Shown here one piece after another: positions 61,462 to 64,000 of a DNA stretch of 64,000 nucleotides (its first letter is position 1; every line of letters starts with the position of its first letter). Origin of the DNA: Mucilaginibacter segetis (lineage in GTDB: Bacteria; Bacteroidota; Bacteroidia; Sphingobacteriales; Sphingobacteriaceae); contig NZ_JAEHFW010000001.1 of assembly GCF_016522075.1 (NCBI RefSeq), forward strand, positions 620,001-684,000, given 5' to 3'. A model generated the notes under the pieces. It did no database searches, had not been told where the DNA came from, and saw only the letters and a program-made list of their open reading frames with translations. The position numbers were made by a program, and so were the translations under genes.

Positions 61462-61599
61462 TTTTAAATGAGTAAGATTATAACAACAGTAAAGTTATTA
61501 TAAAAGCCCAAGCGGAGTTTAATACTCCAGGTAAATTTACATTTCTGTGGGGGTAAAAATGTGAGCTGATAAGTTATCTGCTTGCAATAATGATTGAGG

Positions 61600-62802
61600 C
61601 TATTTAGCCTCTAAGGGCAGCGATATAAAAAATGATGCGCCCATATCCTTTCCAGGGCTTTCTGCCCAGATACTACCACTGTGCATGTCCACCAATATTT
61701 TCGCGATGGAAAGTCCAAGGCCGTTACTCGTTTCTTTTTTGGTAGGTGTGGCGCTTAAACGGGCAAATTTAGTAAACAGTCTTTTCATATCATCCTCAGT
61801 AAGTCCCTGGCCCTCATCTTTGAATTCAATTATCATGTTACCATCACGCTCAAAGGTCTTGATGTAAATTGCTGTATTTTCGTAAGCATACTTGATGGCA
61901 TTGCTCAACAGGTTTTCAAATACCTCCTGCATACGGCCGCAATCCACATTAACGCATTTGTGGCATTCATGATTTAGTATGATCTGCTGGTTCTTTTCAG
62001 CTGCTATTATTAAAAGGTTATTAACTACTTTTTCAAGCAAAATGCCAATATCAGTTTGTTCAAATTGCAGTTTCATAAAACCATCTTCTATCTGCGACAG
62101 TTTTAGTAAGTCGTTAAGATTGGCTAATATCCGTTCACTTGCTATATTTATTTTACCGGCAATGGTTTTGGTATTGGGTTCTGCTGACCGTTGGCCAATC
62201 ATTTTAGCGTATAAAGAGATAGCCGTTAGCGGGTTTTTAATATCATGTACCGCAATATTCGTAAGGTCTGTTTGCAGCCTTACAATATTACGTGTAGCTT
62301 GCCTCAGTTCCAGTTCGTCAATAATAATATCCGAGAGGTTCTCCAGCATTTTTATTTGCTTGTCGGTTACCACACGGGGTACGGTGTCAACTACACAAAC
62401 GGTTCCTAAATGAAATCCTTCTGATGTTTTTAAAGGCGAACCCGCATAAAACCTTATCCCGCCCTTTGCGGCAACATAGGGGTTGTTTTTTAAGTCGGGC
62501 ACTTCATGAGTGTCATTAAACACAAGTGTGTCTGGATTTAAAATAGCCAGTGAACACAGGCTGTCTTCGCGTTGTACTTCCCGTCCCTCCATGGCGCTTA
62601 TATTCGCTTTAAAAAAAACACGGTCTTTATCTACAAATGTTACAAAAGCACTGGGGGTATCAAAAATATTAGCTGCCAGGGTAGCAATCTTATCAAAAGT
62701 TTTATCAGCGGGTGTATCCAGAATTTCATATCTGTATAATTTTCGCAGACGTTCTTCATCATCAAGCGGTATAATAGAAACCGGTTTGCAGTATGTTGGC
62801 AT
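61600..62802 (-). CDS. GAF-domain sensor histidine kinase
   Basis: 400 residues, soluble. An N-terminal GAF domain (about 15-160: FDKIATLAANIFDTPSAFVTFVDKDRVFFKA, in family pattern) is followed by the dimerisation domain with phospho-His in VHDIKNPLTAIS (about residue 183) and a HATPase_c domain (NLLSNAIKYAYE, FKDEGQGL, TSNGLGLSIAKILVDMHSGS). It lacks membrane helices, so it senses a cytoplasmic signal. No response regulator lies nearby. It is next to and divergent from the PAS kinase at 63001, a possible pair. Confidence 0.93.
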   Translation of the reverse strand: MPTYCKPVSIIPLDDEERLRKLYRYEILDTPADKTFDKIATLAANIFDTPSAFVTFVDKDRVFFKANISAMEGREVQREDSLCSLAILNPDTLVFNDTHEVPDLKNNPYVAAKGGIRFYAGSPLKTSEGFHLGTVCVVDTVPRVVTDKQIKMLENLSDIIIDELELRQATRNIVRLQTDLTNIAVHDIKNPLTAISLYAKMIGQRSAEPNTKTIAGKINIASERILANLNDLLKLSQIEDGFMKLQFEQTDIGILLEKVVNNLLIIAAEKNQQIILNHECHKCVNVDCGRMQEVFENLLSNAIKYAYENTAIYIKTFERDGNMIIEFKDEGQGLTEDDMKRLFTKFARLSATPTKKETSNGLGLSIAKILVDMHSGSIWAESPGKDMGASFFISLPLEAK

Positions 62803-63000
62803 AGTATATTAATCAGGTAAGTTAAAACTACATATTAATTATTAATAAACCCCGCACTTTATAAATAATAAAATAATTTTTTACATAAAATAGAAGTTAT
62901 TTTAATCTATACGTAATATTATAGCCATATTAGTATTATATGAACGCATGGTTTCAGTTAAAAATATTATCCCGTATATTTAAAAGTTTTTTGAACTAAA

Positions 63001-64000
63001 ATGGACGATAATTACCAGGAATATCTAAAAAATCAAAATATATTTAAAACGCTTATTGAGCAATCCCCTTCACCTGTAGGCCTGTATCTGGGTCCAAAAT
63101 TGGTTGTAAGCCTGGTTAATAAGGCCATACTAAAAGTATGGGACAAGGACGAATCAGTTTTAGGTAAAACATTCAGGGAGGCCTTGCCCGAATTGGAAGG
63201 GCAACCCTTTTTTAACATACTCGATAACGTTTATAGATCCGGAACACCTTACGATGCCTACGGGGAAAGGGTCGATCTTATGGTTCAGGGGCGTATGCAA
63301 ACGTTTTACTTCAATTTTACCTATCAGCCTTTAAAAAATGATAATGGTGAGGTTTGGGGGGTATTAAATACAGCCGCCGATGTAACAGAACTCGTGCTTA
63401 CCCGCCAAAAACTTAAGGAAAGTGAAGAGCGTATGCGCTTTGCGCTGGAATCTGCAGAACTGGGTACCTGGGATCTTGACCCGGTAAACGGAACAATTGT
63501 ATGGGACGACAGGTGTAAGCAACTTTACGGTTTTTCAAAAGGGGATACCATTAGTTATGAGGATGTGTTAATGCATATTCACCCAAATGACAGGGAACGT
63601 ATTGATAAAGCAGTTAATAAGGCGCTGATGCCTGAGAATGGCGGATTTTACTACAGCGAATTTCGTACAGTAGGCGCCGAAGATAAAATAGTAAGATGGT
63701 TGCGTTGCAAGGGTAAAGCATACTTTGATGAGAACGGAGAATGTATTCGGTTTGCAGGCACAGCCCTAAATATTACTAATGAGATTAAGGATAAAGATGA
63801 ACAGGAACGATTGCTAAAATTAATAGATCATAGTTCGGATTTTGTAAGTCTTTCAGATATTGATGGCAACGTTACCTATGTAAATGCAGCCGGAAAAGAA
63901 CTACTGGGCTTAGTTAACGATAATACACATCGCCCTAATGCTGACTATCTGATGCCCGATGAGCTACCCCGGCTTCAAAAAGAAATTAATAACCAACTTT
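63001..64000 (+). CDS. PAS-domain sensor protein, probable histidine kinase (3' partial)
   Basis: The frame is open from the ATG at 63001 to the window end, 333 codons with no stop. It starts MDDNYQEYLKNQN and reads as successive PAS domains: the first (about residues 15-135, LIEQSPSPVGLYLGPKLVV, then VLNTAADVTELV), a second of PAS_3 type (RMRFALESAELGTWDLDPVNG, VRWLRCKGKAYF), and a third beginning at about residue 270 (LIDHSSDFVSLSDIDGNVTYVN). No membrane helices are seen so far. The catalytic part would lie past the window, so the kinase call is inferred from this usual layout. The 198-bp divergent gap before it is AT-rich and holds no exact -7 motif. Confidence 0.85.
   Translation, partial: MDDNYQEYLKNQNIFKTLIEQSPSPVGLYLGPKLVVSLVNKAILKVWDKDESVLGKTFREALPELEGQPFFNILDNVYRSGTPYDAYGERVDLMVQGRMQTFYFNFTYQPLKNDNGEVWGVLNTAADVTELVLTRQKLKESEERMRFALESAELGTWDLDPVNGTIVWDDRCKQLYGFSKGDTISYEDVLMHIHPNDRERIDKAVNKALMPENGGFYYSEFRTVGAEDKIVRWLRCKGKAYFDENGECIRFAGTALNITNEIKDKDEQERLLKLIDHSSDFVSLSDIDGNVTYVNAAGKELLGLVNDNTHRPNADYLMPDELPRLQKEINNQL

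Noticed and set aside
1..64000. Mobile elements, prophage, defence islands, tRNA or rRNA genes
   Set aside because: No transposase, integrase, capsid, nuclease-helicase defence genes, or tRNA-like cloverleaf was recognised on either strand.

Overview
The window is ordinary chromosomal DNA from a member of the phylum Bacteroidota, most likely family Sphingobacteriaceae (Mucilaginibacter or Pedobacter relatives; an inference from gene content, not a database match). Pointers are the Bacteroidota -7 promoter motif TAnnTTTG in front of many genes, start codons mostly without a Shine-Dalgarno sequence, many exported DUF proteins and OmpA-like or porin-like barrels, a bacillithiol gene (bshB1), L-lysine 6-transaminase, the long PurF form and an ECF sigma factor paired with a membrane-anchored barrel protein. 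I found no rRNA, tRNA, CRISPR array, insertion sequence, integrase or phage module.

Layout. 1-4.7 kb: the end of a MuiA/DUF4139 protein carrying an internal carboxypeptidase-regulatory-like insert, then nuoN (complex I) and an ammonium transporter. 4.7-11.2 kb: an exported sugar isomerase-like protein, purF, a frameshifted DUF1569 gene, a LysE exporter, a FucP-type sugar permease and dCMP deaminase. 11.2-20.2 kb: cmk, arfB, LpxR-like and another barrel protein, lon, a TPR protein, a lipoprotein and gpmI. 19.8-24.6 kb: DUF4783-nadC-plsY-M48 protease operon, DUF2071 and pabB. 24.7-28.9 kb: rsh (ppGpp), fur and purA on the minus strand. 29-31 kb: DUF4294-glutathione peroxidase-bshB1 operon (thiol redox). 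31-43.5 kb: lysine aminotransferase, ACC deaminase-like enzyme, rluD, a class IV aminotransferase, a DUF3050 oxidase-like protein, fmt, NamZ, a LolC/E-type permease, and an ECF sigma/anti-sigma-barrel pair. 43.6-49.8 kb: mazG, mnmD, cell-wall amidase, a Tat-exported oxidoreductase, a decayed barrel gene, YceI and DUF2147. 50-64 kb: GH3 glycosidase, enoyl-CoA hydratase, cbpA/cbpM, a membrane phosphoesterase, GH16, two small His-rich envelope proteins, a Lar-like zinc ribbon, HAD and MBL hydrolases, ROK and AraC regulators and two sensor kinases (the last runs off the end).

Most genes are housekeeping: nucleotide synthesis (purF, purA, dCMP deaminase, cmk, mazG), translation (fmt, arfB, rluD, mnmD), NAD, lipid and folate synthesis, protein quality control (lon, cbpA/M, M48) and stress signalling (rsh, fur, ECF). 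No new defence or biosynthetic system stands out. The best leads are (i) several genes whose TAnnTTTG motif ends only 3-4 bases before the start codon, suggesting leaderless mRNAs; (ii) the MuiA protein with an inserted SusC-like segment; (iii) the anti-sigma protein fused to an outer-membrane-type barrel; (iv) two damaged genes; and (v) a perfect 10-bp inverted repeat between rsh and the thiol operon.
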